A stretch of 64,000 nt of DNA. Source: Gentiana macrophylla (Eukaryota > Streptophyta > Magnoliopsida > Gentianales > Gentianaceae). The notes under the pieces are model-generated. The model saw only the letters and a program-made list of their open reading frames with translations. It was not told the DNA's origin and did no database searches. The stretch spans positions 1 to 64,000 of the forward strand of contig JAOBSW010001048.1 in assembly GCA_026214975.1 (NCBI GenBank). The letters are read 5' to 3'. Every line of letters begins with the position of its first letter. The first letter of the stretch is position 1. Shown here one piece after another: positions 1 to 10,492 of the stretch. The position numbers were made by a program, and so were the translations under genes.

Positions 1-1060
1 AAAGAATAAAGACGATGAATATCTTTGCTTTAATCAGAAGAAGCCTGGACATTACAAAGTTGAATGTCCGAATCGACTAAGAAGATACATCAATGAAGAA
101 CTGGGAGAAGAGCACTTCTTGCCGGAGATGAGTCAGACTATGAAGCTTGTACTGAAAGATTGTCAAACAACACAGCTTTAATGGCTCACATGGAAAATCC
201 AATTGGGGTATGTGAATCCAACTCTAAATACTTTAGCTCGATTTCTATGCAAAATGCAAGTTCTTCAATCGCCGACTCCAATCCAAAAAATCGTAATTAG
301 AACAAACAAGACTAATTGATGAATCGCTTAGTAACTATTCAAGTTGGTTATGAATCAATTAAAGTGAGAAAGAAATTCTAATTCTTGAAGTTGAACAATT
401 GAAGTCTGAACTTAATATGATAAAACTGGCTATAACTGATATATAAATTAGTTTTACAAGAAGACAACTGCTTCTACCAACAAAGGTAAAGCGAATGGTA
501 GATCAGATGTATCTCAAGGAAACCGAAATGGTAAATCAACTGCTAGATCCACTAAAATAAATCAAGTCAAGAACCAGAAAAATTACAATCAGGGTAAGTC
601 TAAGAATGTCAACCATTCAAAGATTCACACATCCAGGGGAAAGGAAGATTATATCCCACTGATGATGATTGGAATTTTACTACATCTACTAATAAAACCG
701 ATAAGAACAATAATTCCAGAAAGAAAACTTATCACAAGTTTCAGTCAAAAACTCAGCAGAGAGCTAATCTCGCTTCAAAGAATGTCCCAGCATCATCAAG
801 GTCACCTGGACCTTAGTACATAAGGAATGATGTTTAGAATTCAATTTTTAATAGTAGAAAACATTTTGGAAATCAAAGTGAACCAGAAGACCTGAGAAAT
901 CATATACATAAGACACAATCCAAAAAAAGATATTACGGAAGTGTGGCCTATATATATGAAAACAAGTGCAACAATTTCCAGAGATGACCCTATGGAAATA
1001 TACCCAAAGTTGTACTAACAACTGACCACTATGGACCCAAACAAAGTTGGGTACCTAAAA
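1..1060 (+). pseudogene. gag: Element A gag, C-terminal part (nucleocapsid and linker)
   Basis: This is the 3' part of a Sirevirus gag. A zinc-knuckle-like segment at 26-67 has the CCHC spacing, but the second cysteine is glutamine (CFNQ in place of CxxC), so metal binding is probably lost. Downstream, around 640-690, the reading gives GKGRLYP followed by an acidic DDDWN stretch. That motif is also found in the gag of elements B and D and so is a family signature. Basic, glutamine- and asparagine-rich linker sequence follows up to the protease. Frameshifts and stops (for example near 180, 300 and 815) break the frame repeatedly. In intact relatives this protein packages the genomic RNA in cytoplasmic particles. 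Confidence 0.8.
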
Positions 1061-1074
1061 CATTTTAATTTGTT

Positions 1075-1440
1075 TTGCAGGATATATGGTACTTTGACAG
1101 TTGTTGCTCAAGGCACATGACAAAGAGCAAGAACTGTCTATGTAATTTTATTGCCAAAGATGGACCAAAAGTTAATTTTGAAAGTAAAGACAAACCTGGA
1201 CTCACCAAAGGATATGGCACCTTGATCAGAAATGGTCTTACAATCAAGAATGTATCTTATATAGAAGGATTGCATTACAACCTACTAAGCACCAGTCAAT
1301 TCTGTGATATGGGATGTAAAGTTACGTTTGACAAAGATTTATGCATTGTCGTCAGCGAAACATCATTTCAAGTTGTTTTGGCCGGAAGAAGAAAAGAGAA
1401 CATGTATGTTGTAGATTGGACTACAGCTGTTGTAGAAACC
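1075..1440 (+). pseudogene. Element A aspartic protease
   Basis: The translation from 1078 begins DIWYFDSCCSRHMT, which aligns with the copia protease motif D-S-G-C-S-R-H-M-T seen intact in element D at 56451. Here the catalytic-loop glycine (codon 1101-1103) is cysteine, a single G-to-T change plus one more base, and would very likely inactivate the enzyme. The downstream part keeps the typical spacing to the LLSTSQ segment that leads into the pre-integrase domain. In a live element this domain cuts the Gag-Pol polyprotein. It is continuous with the gag-pre-integrase region that ends at a stop near 1489. Confidence 0.82.
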
Positions 1441-2450
1441 TGTTTACTTGGGCACACCAAATCAGAAATCAGCTGGTTGTGGCACAAGTAACCGAGACAT
1501 CTAAACTTTGATGATATCAACACCCTCATCAAGAAACAGTTAGTCATTGGACTACCAGAAATCTCTTATAAGAAGGATAGCTTATGTGATGCTTGTCAAC
1601 AAGGAAAGCAAACAAAAGCATGTTTCAAGACTAAGTCTCAGCATTCAACAACCAGAGTTCTGGAACTACTACATATGGACTTATTTGGACCTATTACACC
1701 AATTAGTATCAGTGGAAAGAAGTATACATTGGTGGTAGTAGACAATTTTTCAAGATACACTTGGGTTATCTTCTTAACCAAGAAAAGTGAAACCAAGCAA
1801 AGACTTAGTGAATTACTCAAGAGAATTCAGAATCAGAAAGGAGTATCAGTTGTAAAGATAAGATCAGAAAAAGGAACTGAATTTCTCAACAATGTGATTA
1901 TTGAATATTGTGAATAAAATGATGTTTTACACCAACTTGCTGCCAGAGCAACACCTCAACAGAATGGTGTAGCTGAAAGGAGAAATAGAACGCTCAAAAA
2001 AGCAGGGAGAACTATGATCTGTGAAGCAAAACTACCTAAAAGATATTGGGCCGAAGCAGTTAACACAGCTTGCTATACACAGAACAGAGCTCTCAAGAAT
2101 AAAAGGCATGAGTAGACTGCTTATGAAATTTGGAATGGAAGGAACCAAATGTTTCTTACTTTCATGCTTTTGGAAGCAAATGTTTCATACATAACAATAG
2201 GAAAGATCAACTTCATGTTTTTCAGCCCAAAGCTGATGAAGGAATTTTTCTAGGTTATTCAAGTGTCAGCAAAGCATTCAAAGTACTAAATAAGAGGACA
2301 CTCAAGCATGAGGAATCAATACATGTGGTGTTTGATGAACCAAACTTCCCTGGTGAAACAAATGAAGATGGACTGAACCGGGTTTTCGGTCTCGATTTAC
2401 CAATCTTGCCGAATCATTTTTGTTGACATTGCAAGACTACGGATTTCTGA
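1440..2450 (+). pseudogene. Element A integrase (pre-integrase HHCC plus DDE core and C-terminal domain)
   Basis: The HHCC zinc-binding segment is present as LWHK, a stop at 1489, then PRHLNF, followed by CDACQQGKQ near 1588-1614. The catalytic core starts LLHMDLFGPITP near 1666-1690 and continues VVVDNFSRYTW. The second acidic site reads RSEKGTEF where relatives have RSD, so the second catalytic Asp is Glu. The third acidic residue lies in NGVAERRNRTL near 1966. Stops occur at 1915 and 2113, and there is a frameshift near 2130. The C-terminal part, FGSKCFIHNNRKDQLHVF to VVFDEPN (2130-2350), is the usual copia end of integrase. Clearly inactive. Confidence 0.88.
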
Positions 2451-2571
2451 TTCTTCAGATCAAGATCAGTGTCAGTTTTCAACCACTCAACAACCCACTT
2501 CTGAACAAAATGATTCTGACTCAGTTGAAGAAATTCAAGAACCAGTCCCAGTCGAACAAAATGTAAATCCC

Positions 2572-3560
2572 TTGATGCAAGCACCTGCTTATCAATGGAT
2601 GAGAGATCACCCTGAAGAACAAGTTATTGGTGACACTCAAGCTGGAGTTCGAACAAGACATCAACTAGATGTAATGATTGCATGTTTTCTATCTCAATCT
2701 GAACCTAAGGAGATAGAAGAAGCTTTGAAAGATCCAGACTGGATACTAGCTATGCAAGAAGAACTGAATGAATTCGAAAGAAATCAAGTATGGGAATTGG
2801 TAGAAAGACCTGTTCATGTGAATATTATTGGAACCAAATGGGTACTTAGAAACAAACTTGATGAAGATGGCAATATCATCAGAAACAAAGCTAGATTCGT
2901 AGTTAAAGGGTATTCTCAAGCAGAAGGCATAGATTTTAATGAAACTTATGCACCAGTTGCAAGATTAGAAGCAATCAGGCTATTTCTTGCCTTTGCAGCT
3001 CACAAAAAGTTCAAAGTATACAAGATGGATGTTAAGAGCGAAATTTTAAAATGGAATACTTGAAGAAGAAGTTTATGTTCAACAACCACATGGATTCGAG
3101 ATCAAAAATCAAACTGATAAATTTTTCAGACTAAGGAAAGCTCTTTATGGACTTAAACAAGCACCAAGAGCTTGGTATGAGACTCTATCTCAGTTTCTAG
3201 TGGATAATGGATTTATCAAAGGAACTAGTGACAAAACGTTATTCAGAATGAAAAATGAAGAGAGCACTCTACTTGTTCAGATCTATGTTGATGACATTAT
3301 TTTTGGATCAGAAAATAAATAGTTATGTGAGATATTTGCAAGTTTAATGAAGAGCAAATTTCAGATGAGTATGATGGGAGAATTGAATTACTTTCTTGGA
3401 TTACAAGTTAAACAATTAGATGATGGAATTTTCATTCACCAAACCAAGTTCACAAGAGGACTTATCAAAAGTTTGGTATGGAAAAATCAGCTGGAATTTC
3501 TACACAAATGTAGACCAAAATCAGGTTAGATGAAGACAAAGAAGGCAAAGATGTTGATCA
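2572..3560 (+). pseudogene. Element A reverse transcriptase
   Basis: This is a copia-type RT. It begins [13 protein letters not shown] near 2596, continues with [19 protein letters not shown] and [26 protein letters not shown], and after a one-base frameshift near 3055 reads [28 protein letters not shown] and YVDDIIFGS. The catalytic YVDD box lies at 3284-3295 and is intact. A stop at 3319 follows. The connection to RNase H includes LNYFLGLQVKQ. Domain content matches a complete RT, so this is point decay and not deletion. Element D has the same region with a stop in place of the W of RAWYE. Confidence 0.92.
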
Positions 3561-4227
3561 AACACTTTACAGAAGAATGATTGGAATCTTACTCTATCTT
3601 ACAACAAGTAGGACAGACATATCTTTTACTATTGGTGTATGTGCAAGATTTCAGTCGAAACCAAAGGAAAGTCATCTCACAGTTGTAAAAAGAACCTTGA
3701 AGTATCTGAAAGATACTGATGGGGTTGGAATTTGGTATTCAAGAGATGGAGAATTCAAGCTGATATCTTACTCAGACTCAGATTATGCAGGATGCAAAGT
3801 GGACAGAAAGAGCACCTCAGGCACATGTCAGTTGCTAGGAAATAGACTTGTGTCTTGGTTTAGAAAAAAGCAAAACTCTATCTCAACTTCAACCGCTGAA
3901 GCATAATATATAGCAGCTGGAAGTTGTTGTGCTCAAGTTTTATGGATTAAACAACAATTAAGAGATTATGGGTTGGAAGAAGGAACGATTTCCATAATGC
4001 GTGACAACACAAGTGCAATTTCAATAACTGACAATCCAGTTTTACACTCAAGGACAAAACACATAGATGTACGTCACCACTTTATAAGAGATCATGCGGA
4101 GAAAAAGTATATTACAGTTCTTTATGTAGCTACTGAAGATCAGTTGGCTGACATCTTTACAAAACCTTTGGACAAAGAAAGATTTGCCAAACTGAGAACT
4201 GAATTGGGGATAATCAAAGTCAGTTAA
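3560..4227 (+). pseudogene. Element A RNase H
   Basis: Copia RNase H region. It starts YRRMIGILLYLTTSRTDISF and includes the catalytic segment YSDSDYAGCKVDRKSTSG near 3769-3820, then STAEA followed by a TAA stop at 3904 in place of an expected glutamate, YIAAGSCCAQVLWIKQQL, DNTSAISITDNPVLHSRTKHIDVRHHF, and the classic pol end DQLADIFTKPL near 4138-4170. Only the single stop interrupts it. Pol terminates at 4225-4227. In a live element this activity removes the RNA strand during reverse transcription. Confidence 0.9.
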
Positions 4228-4661
4228 GTCAGATAAGCTAGAGAATCATCAAGGGGATTAATCTTTGTTATGCTGGTGCGCTTACTTAACATATTAGTCA
4301 TTGACATCAACAATCTCAAACTGACCAACTGAAACTGACCAACTTTATTCTAGAACTGACCTCAGCATCAGTTTTTTTTAAGAGTCAATTTAAGTCATGG
4401 GTTGATAAGATAAAACCGACAGTGGTTATATCGCATTTAATTACCGCAGTTTCTCAGAATATATTGCGTGTACACCCCTTTACTGTCAGAACAGTACATG
4501 CCTTGGTTACACAAACCATCATGGAATTTGAAAGGTTGTACTAATCAACCGTCAGTACATTACCCCTATACATCCAACCTCCGTTCACATTTCCTTAAAA
4601 TCAAAAATCAGAATTTTCATAATCACCAAATTCAATTTTTGTTTTCACACTCAATTCAGAA
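4228..4661 (+). other. Element A spacer between pol and env-like ORF
   Basis: About 430 bp with no coding potential that I can recognise. Sirevirus-type elements commonly have such a spacer before the extra ORF. It contains short imperfect repeats of the form AACTGACCAACTGAAACTGACC near 4320-4345. I see no promoter or splice site that I would defend. Confidence 0.6.
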
Positions 4662-6036
4662 ATGGCAACCTCAAAGAAATCATAAGAAGAAAGATTGATC
4701 ACAGATTTAGATGTGTATACTTTCGAAATTTATGAAACTATGTGCAACAACACTCTGTTAGCAAGTTATATCAGCAAGAAGATCCAGAAACAACCAGGAT
4801 TAAGAAACATTCTGGAGGTTACTTTCAACGAAAAACGTGATGTGGAGGGAATTTTCCAGTTCATGAAGTCACTATTTGGTTTCACAACTTCATTTGTGAC
4901 ATCAATATATTTGACTTCTCTACCATTGAAAAGAGGAACCTTTCTTAGTCAGATTACATTATCTAAGGAACCAGCAGAAGTTGGTATCCATGTTGAAAAA
5001 CTCAAGCCAGAGTTTGGATATCTTAGCAGATGGCTCAGCAGACATGTTATTGGAAAATCCAAAAGAATCAACATACTATCCGATGACAATGTTTATCTGA
5101 TAAACATAATTTGGGATGAACTACAATTCAATTGGGCCGGTTATGTCATCAATCAGATAAAGAAGCAACACTTAGCTAAATTGGAAAGTATACAAAGAGC
5201 TCAAGCTGAAGGACAAGTAACTATTGGCAGATTCCGACCGAAGAAAACACTCGGTGGAATAATTCAATTTTATCTGGAAAAACTTGAGGCAGGGAAGAAA
5301 GCAAGACAAACTGCAGCTACAACTATCAATACAGAGGAACTTGCAGTAGTCACAAGAACAACTTCCCAACCTGAAGCCAGACAGAAAACTATGTCTCAGC
5401 AGGAAGCTGAACACAAAGGAATCAAGCGGAAAGCCGAATTAGCAAAAAAAAGATCAGTTGTAAAATGTTTGTACCTAGAAACTTCGAGTAAGAAAGCACC
5501 AACTGAGGGGGAACAACAACAACTGACAACTGAAGTTACAAAGAAAAGCATTCTTCTTTGGTGATACTTCGCCATAACACCAATCGATCAAGAACAAGCC
5601 CCAATTTTTGAAGTCGATAGAATCATCAGGCTAATGAAAATGAAACTCAAACCAGAAGATTCTCGTTATGCTATTTTAAAATCTGAAGAAAAGGTACTCT
5701 TGAAGGAATTTGAAATTAGAGATCTATATACTTTGTTTCCTATGTCAGAATTTCTTGCAAATTGTTTCAATAAATTCACTGAACTAGCTCAACGAAGAGA
5801 ATCAATGACATCATCTATTCCTGAAGATACTTGAAAGAAAAAGGATGATGGTGAAGATGATAATTCAAGGAAAGAAGATGATATGACTATAGTTTTGCAA
5901 AAGGATAATCAACCTCCACCTCTAGCTACGCAAATCAGAACTTCAAAGAAAAGATTTGCCAGTTGGAAATCAGACAGCTGACAATCAACAAGCAGGTGAT
6001 GGATTTAATAATCAGCACCTTATGATCATTGAAGAT
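4662..6036 (+). pseudogene. Element A env-like ORF, 5' part
   Basis: An extra ORF downstream of pol, starting at the ATG of MATSKKS (4662). The frame is kept for about 1.3 kb and is interrupted only by stops at 4683, 5562 and 5832. It shows a mixed N-terminal globular region, then a segment IGRFRPKKTLGG near 5224-5260 that has a close counterpart in element B (IGRFYHKKTL), then a Lys/Glu/Gln-rich, probably coiled tail. Its position and size match the env-like ORF of SIRE1-type elements. I see no convincing signal peptide or transmembrane anchor, so an envelope function is not supported by the sequence. Element E interrupts it at 6042 and it resumes at 24630. Confidence 0.75.
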
Positions 6037-6041
6037 ATCAC
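6037..6041. repeat. Target site duplication of element E, left copy (ATCAC)
   Basis: ATCAC directly precedes the TGTTAG start of E and is repeated exactly at 24630-24634 after the CTAACA end. Five base pairs is the standard copia/LTR element duplication, so both ends of E are intact integration ends. Confidence 0.95.
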
Positions 6042-7830
6042 TGTTAGGTGTAGTGCCCGAAAGACAATTATCTAATTGTTTTAGGACAGAATTAATAATT
6101 CATCTTATTATATGCATGTATGCTTATAATTAAGACACTACTGAAAACCCTAAGTACCTCGTTTATGTAATCACATAACTCAGTGTATTGCTATACACAA
6201 GAGGATTGAGTTAGTGAGATGTACTTAAAATTAACTTAGTCCGTAGCATTTATTAATCTGAGTACGGGTCTCATGATTAATTTGCTAATAATGCGCCCAG
6301 AACACTTTAGGTGTGACAATCTTATCCGGACTGTCAGTAATAGGGTACCTAATGGGGCATTTATATATGATGGTAATAATATAGGGCTGGACCGATTTGA
6401 TTTGAGTTCTCGATATAATTCTGTGATCGAGAAGTCTTATCGAATCACAAGATGATCATATATGGATTAATCTCAATCCCGAGGTGATGCTGCATAACCG
6501 CTTAGACTATGGTGGAGTTTGATGTGTTTGTAAGCATCACTTCGTAGTATGTGGTCCAACACTTCTTGTTGGCTCTATTCTAGGATGAGTGAGTATTCTG
6601 TGCTATCACAGATATGGAATCCATTCTTTCCATCGGGAAGTAGACAGACACTTCCCTTATTTGTTAACCCTAGAAACTGATCGATCGGCCAAGTTCATAT
6701 TATATTAGTTATGAACTAATTGATCACTAGGGGGTTAATGGTAAATAAAGATAATATGTTCCGAGAAGGGTTTACGGAAATATCCCGAATCAAAGTGAAC
6801 AGTCTATGGAGGATTTATCCGTATGTAATGATTATATCAATGGACGCTTTCGACTCATAAATTGAGTGTAAGTTATTTATATTCGATAGAGTTCGATTTC
6901 GGGTTTATGGTGGTGTAATCCCAGAATTAATAGGTTGGATATAATTATTCTGTCTGATGAATAATTTTATTTGATTTATTGTAGCTACTGAATATGGGTC
7001 AATGGTCCCCGACGTGGTTCCCAAAATAGCATAATTAGTTTCTCGTCGTTTCACCTCAATTATAATTAATTAGTTCATTGAGCAATTTGATTTGGTATGT
7101 GGATTAATTGTTTAGTTGGACTAGATAATTAAATAAATGAAAAATACATTTTTTCGTGGACTCGGCCCAAGTGTGGAATTTTCGTGTGGACTTGGGTTTT
7201 ACCCAAGTCTTGGCCGAAAATTATATTATTTATTATTGGGAAATTTGTTTTCTCAATAAATAATAAGACATGTGATTAAATTATTTGTGTGTTAAATAAT
7301 TGAAGGAAAGGAAAATCTTTTGTATATCCTAATTAATTTTAGGAATTTTTTAGATTTATCTTTTTAAGGGAAAAGGATTATTATAATTGATTTTGTATTA
7401 ATTATTTAATCCTTGGGGCATAAGTTTTACTCTCCAATATAAAGAGATTTCTCCCAAGGCTTTTGACATCACATATATCACGCCTATTTCATAAAAATAT
7501 AGCTTGGAATTTTCGGCTATAGTTCTTTGGGTTCGTGTTTAGAAAACTTCGGGTTTTCTAGGTAGCATATCAAGGAGGTCCGGCGGCGTGAAACACCATC
7601 CACCTGGTGTTGCTGGGATATACATGTTGGAAGGCTGTGGTTTCTCAATACACGTGTTCTTGGAGATCTATCTTTCTTGGAGTTAAGCACCATAAAAAGG
7701 TTGGCTCCTAAACCCCCTTATAGTTAGATCTTTAATTTATGTTCTTTGTTTTTGTTTAGATCTAGATCTGATGCATTCCGCTGCGTAATCGGGTCAATCT
7801 ATGATTGATCCGACGATATTACATCTAATA
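6042..7830 (+). repeat. Element E 5' LTR
   Basis: Starts TGTTAGGTGTAGTGCCCG and ends ACATCTAATA (the terminal C of CTAACA is T here). It aligns along its length with 22835-24629. A TATA-like AATATAAAG lies near 7437-7445, where the right LTR has TATATAAAG. The LTR of F is a diverged relative in opposite orientation. Confidence 0.93.
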
Positions 7831-7832
7831 AG

Positions 7833-7844
7833 TGTTATCGGAGC
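7833..7844 (+). other. Element E primer-binding site (degenerate)
   Basis: TGTTATCGGAGC lies 2 bp inside the left LTR. It matches the plant initiator tRNA-Met complement TGGTATCAGAGC at 10 of 12 positions. Element F has the perfect form, so this one has decayed. Confidence 0.8.
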
Positions 7845-9464
7845 CTTTGATCTAACGATCAAAGTATATGAATTTTAGATCTTGGAGTGGAAAAGAATGT
7901 TATAGGTGTTTTTATTCCGTTTTTTTTTGGTAAATTCGAAATTTAATCATGTTGTATGCTTGTGAATGTTGTGGTTGAAGAGATGGATTGGGGTTGATAT
8001 TGTTTACCTGTAGATCTATTTTGTAGTTCCTTTGTTTAGTAACAATTGAGCATAGGATTTGTATCTTTAATTATGCAATTTTCAAAATTCAATGTAAAAG
8101 TAGCATATTTTATTGTAATTTTATTATTCCGGGCACGAAATATGAAGTTCTTGCTGAAAAGATGAAGATCAAGGCGAAACGCAAGGTATGAACGAGGAGA
8201 AATGGCTAAAAACCTATTTTTTAATTAAAATTCAGCGCTACAGGACTTTCTGCGACGCTGAAAATCGTCGCTATAAGTCTGGTTTTAATAAAATTGCATG
8301 CGACTAGGGTTTAAAGTTTGCGGCTGTATTTTTTTTTTTCTCCAAACTTTTTTTTATACATATCTGCCGTTATTTGGCAGAAAATAACAAAATTTTTTGG
8401 GAAATATTTTGTAATAGCCGAAAGAGAAAAAAAAAAGGTTTTATTTAATTATAATAATTTGGTTTTATTTAATTAAAAAGCATTTCTCCTCTCTGGTGTT
8501 TGTGGTTCATGATCCGGCGGTTCGAGTTCAAGATTCGAAGATCAAGACTCGAAGACATCGATTAAGTTTTACTTTTCCTTAGAAAATAGTTAGTCGCGGG
8601 TACCAACGGTCCATCTCGGTGTTTACTTTTGGCTATAATTTTGTGTTTGATCAAGATTACATGTTTAAAACCGGAAAATTGCCATGACTTGCATCTTCAT
8701 GATTCCACTCCAATGGATACACGTAAATTTTTAATTTTGAATTAAAATAGACGTGTATAACTCGAATAATTAGTATGAATGCTTATTAATTTAATATGTG
8801 GTAGTTAAATAATAAGTAGCTAATTATAAAACCGAGCACCCGGTTTTGTCAATCGTTACGATTTTAGTGATGGATTCTCTCGTGAATCCCACTTGGATAA
8901 ATCATTGAGCTTTTCGATGATGGATACTCGAGTGAACCCACCTAAAATGAAATGAGATTACGCTTTGGGTGACAATTTAGAAATCGGAGAATCTTAGTAC
9001 ATGGGTTCGGAAATGGTCTAACCATGGTTGGGCGAGTTCAACCGAGCTTCGGCTCAATCGACTCCCCTCCACATGTGATGTATGTTACAGTAGTTCGACC
9101 AGACTTAGCATAGCTGATAAGCCTTCGGGCTAAATGGGGCTTCTCTTGCCGGATTGGCCTGAGCTGTCACATATGTTCCAACGAATAAGACGGCGTAGGC
9201 TTGCCTACATAACCAACCATGTTCGGAGTACTTTGATTTATTGTTTCTTAATGTCAAGGCCGAAACCGTAATTAGTAAACCCACCACTTTTTCAAATTAT
9301 TGAGTGGGAGCAGGGAAGGCGACAGCCAACCCCATGGCCTCTACTATAGATGCAAGCACGTGAGAGAATGGTGACACCTCATGCCACTTTGATTTCGGCC
9401 CCTTCGGATGGTGTTCACCGCTATCAAAATTCAAGGCTTGGTCTCCGAAATGATAGGATATTGG

Positions 9465-9515
9465 GTACTCGCCGGGTCACTGACCTGCCACTCGTAGGCA
9501 TACTCGGGGCGTACT
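9465..9515 (+). repeat. E/F 50-bp paired motif, copy 1 in E
   Basis: GTACTCGCCGGGTCACTGAC followed by a CGTAGGCATACTC segment, bounded by GTAC at both ends. It resembles 13201-13251 in the same element and two inverted copies in F (15323-15369, 19059-19109). Confidence 0.75.
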
Positions 9516-10149
9516 CTGAGATCTAATATAGTAGGTCACACTCTTTATGGATATTTTCGAAATATCTAGGCTAGAAAAGGAAGGTAATCAATGATTAAGG
9601 TATGGGATGTCTGATTCCTGTGAGATGTTTGTTTCTAGAAACTTAATCATTGAGAGAGATTGTCTCAGTTTAACCGTCATAGTACTGATATCGACCATCT
9701 CGGATAGTACTGTGCGAGGTTAAATCCTTGGAATGGTAGGATTAACTTTTTTGTTATATAGTTTATTATTCCTAAAATAAATCTAGTAGTAAAAATTCAT
9801 TTTTGAATTTAACTTTCTGTCATTTTATTTACAACTAAATCTCTAGGTTACTAAACTGTTAGTAATAGGACTTCATTAAAAATGTGGAAAGTAACAAGTA
9901 CATTGTAATTATCAAACAATGCAGTTAATTATTCATTAAAGATTTATTCTCTTAAGCCTTTAAAAACTTAAGTGACATAGTATAGGTATGTCACGGGTGT
10001 CACTCGTGTTGAACGAGAGACGACCATACTTAGTTTACAAAAGATGACATAGGACTATCATATAAAATTCATTTAGTGAATTTCAAAAGTGTAATTACAC
10101 AACAAATTTATAAATTGAAAAATTGGAAAATCATATACATAAGGCGTTG

Positions 10150-10492
10150 CTAGTTAGACGGTATTAGGAACCGATAAACTAGTGGGAGCCTTAGTCTTAT
10201 AATTTGTTGTTTTTCTGAATCATTAGAAATGTGTAATAGACTACACAGGAGTTTCTCCATTTATTGGAAAACCTAAAATAAAGCGTTTCTAGTTAGACAG
10301 TATTTAGAACTGATAAACTAGTGGGATCTTAGTTCTGAATGATTTTCTAATCTTTGAAAAATCATAAATACAAAGTGTTGCTAGTTAGACGGTATTTGGA
10401 ACCGATAAACTAGTGCGAGCTTTATTATGATCTCTCAAACCATTCGATACAAAGTGATGCTAGTTAGACGGTATTTGGAACCGATAAACTAG
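10150..10492 (+). repeat. Four dispersed copies of a 33-bp hairpin motif in E
   Basis: Copies at 10150-10182, 10289-10321, 10381-10413 and 10460-10492 share CTAGTTAGACGGTATTTGG then AACCGATAAACTAG. The outer CTAGTT and AACTAG pair, and inner CGGT pairs with ACCG, so each could fold as a stem-loop. Three of the four are followed by GTGGGA or a close variant. Between copies the sequence is variable and AT-rich. Element F holds two counterparts in the opposite orientation. Confidence 0.8.

Noticed and set aside
4662..5987. Calling the extra ORF a true viral envelope gene
   Set aside because: No signal peptide, cleavage site or transmembrane anchor could be seen; only its position supports the name env-like.
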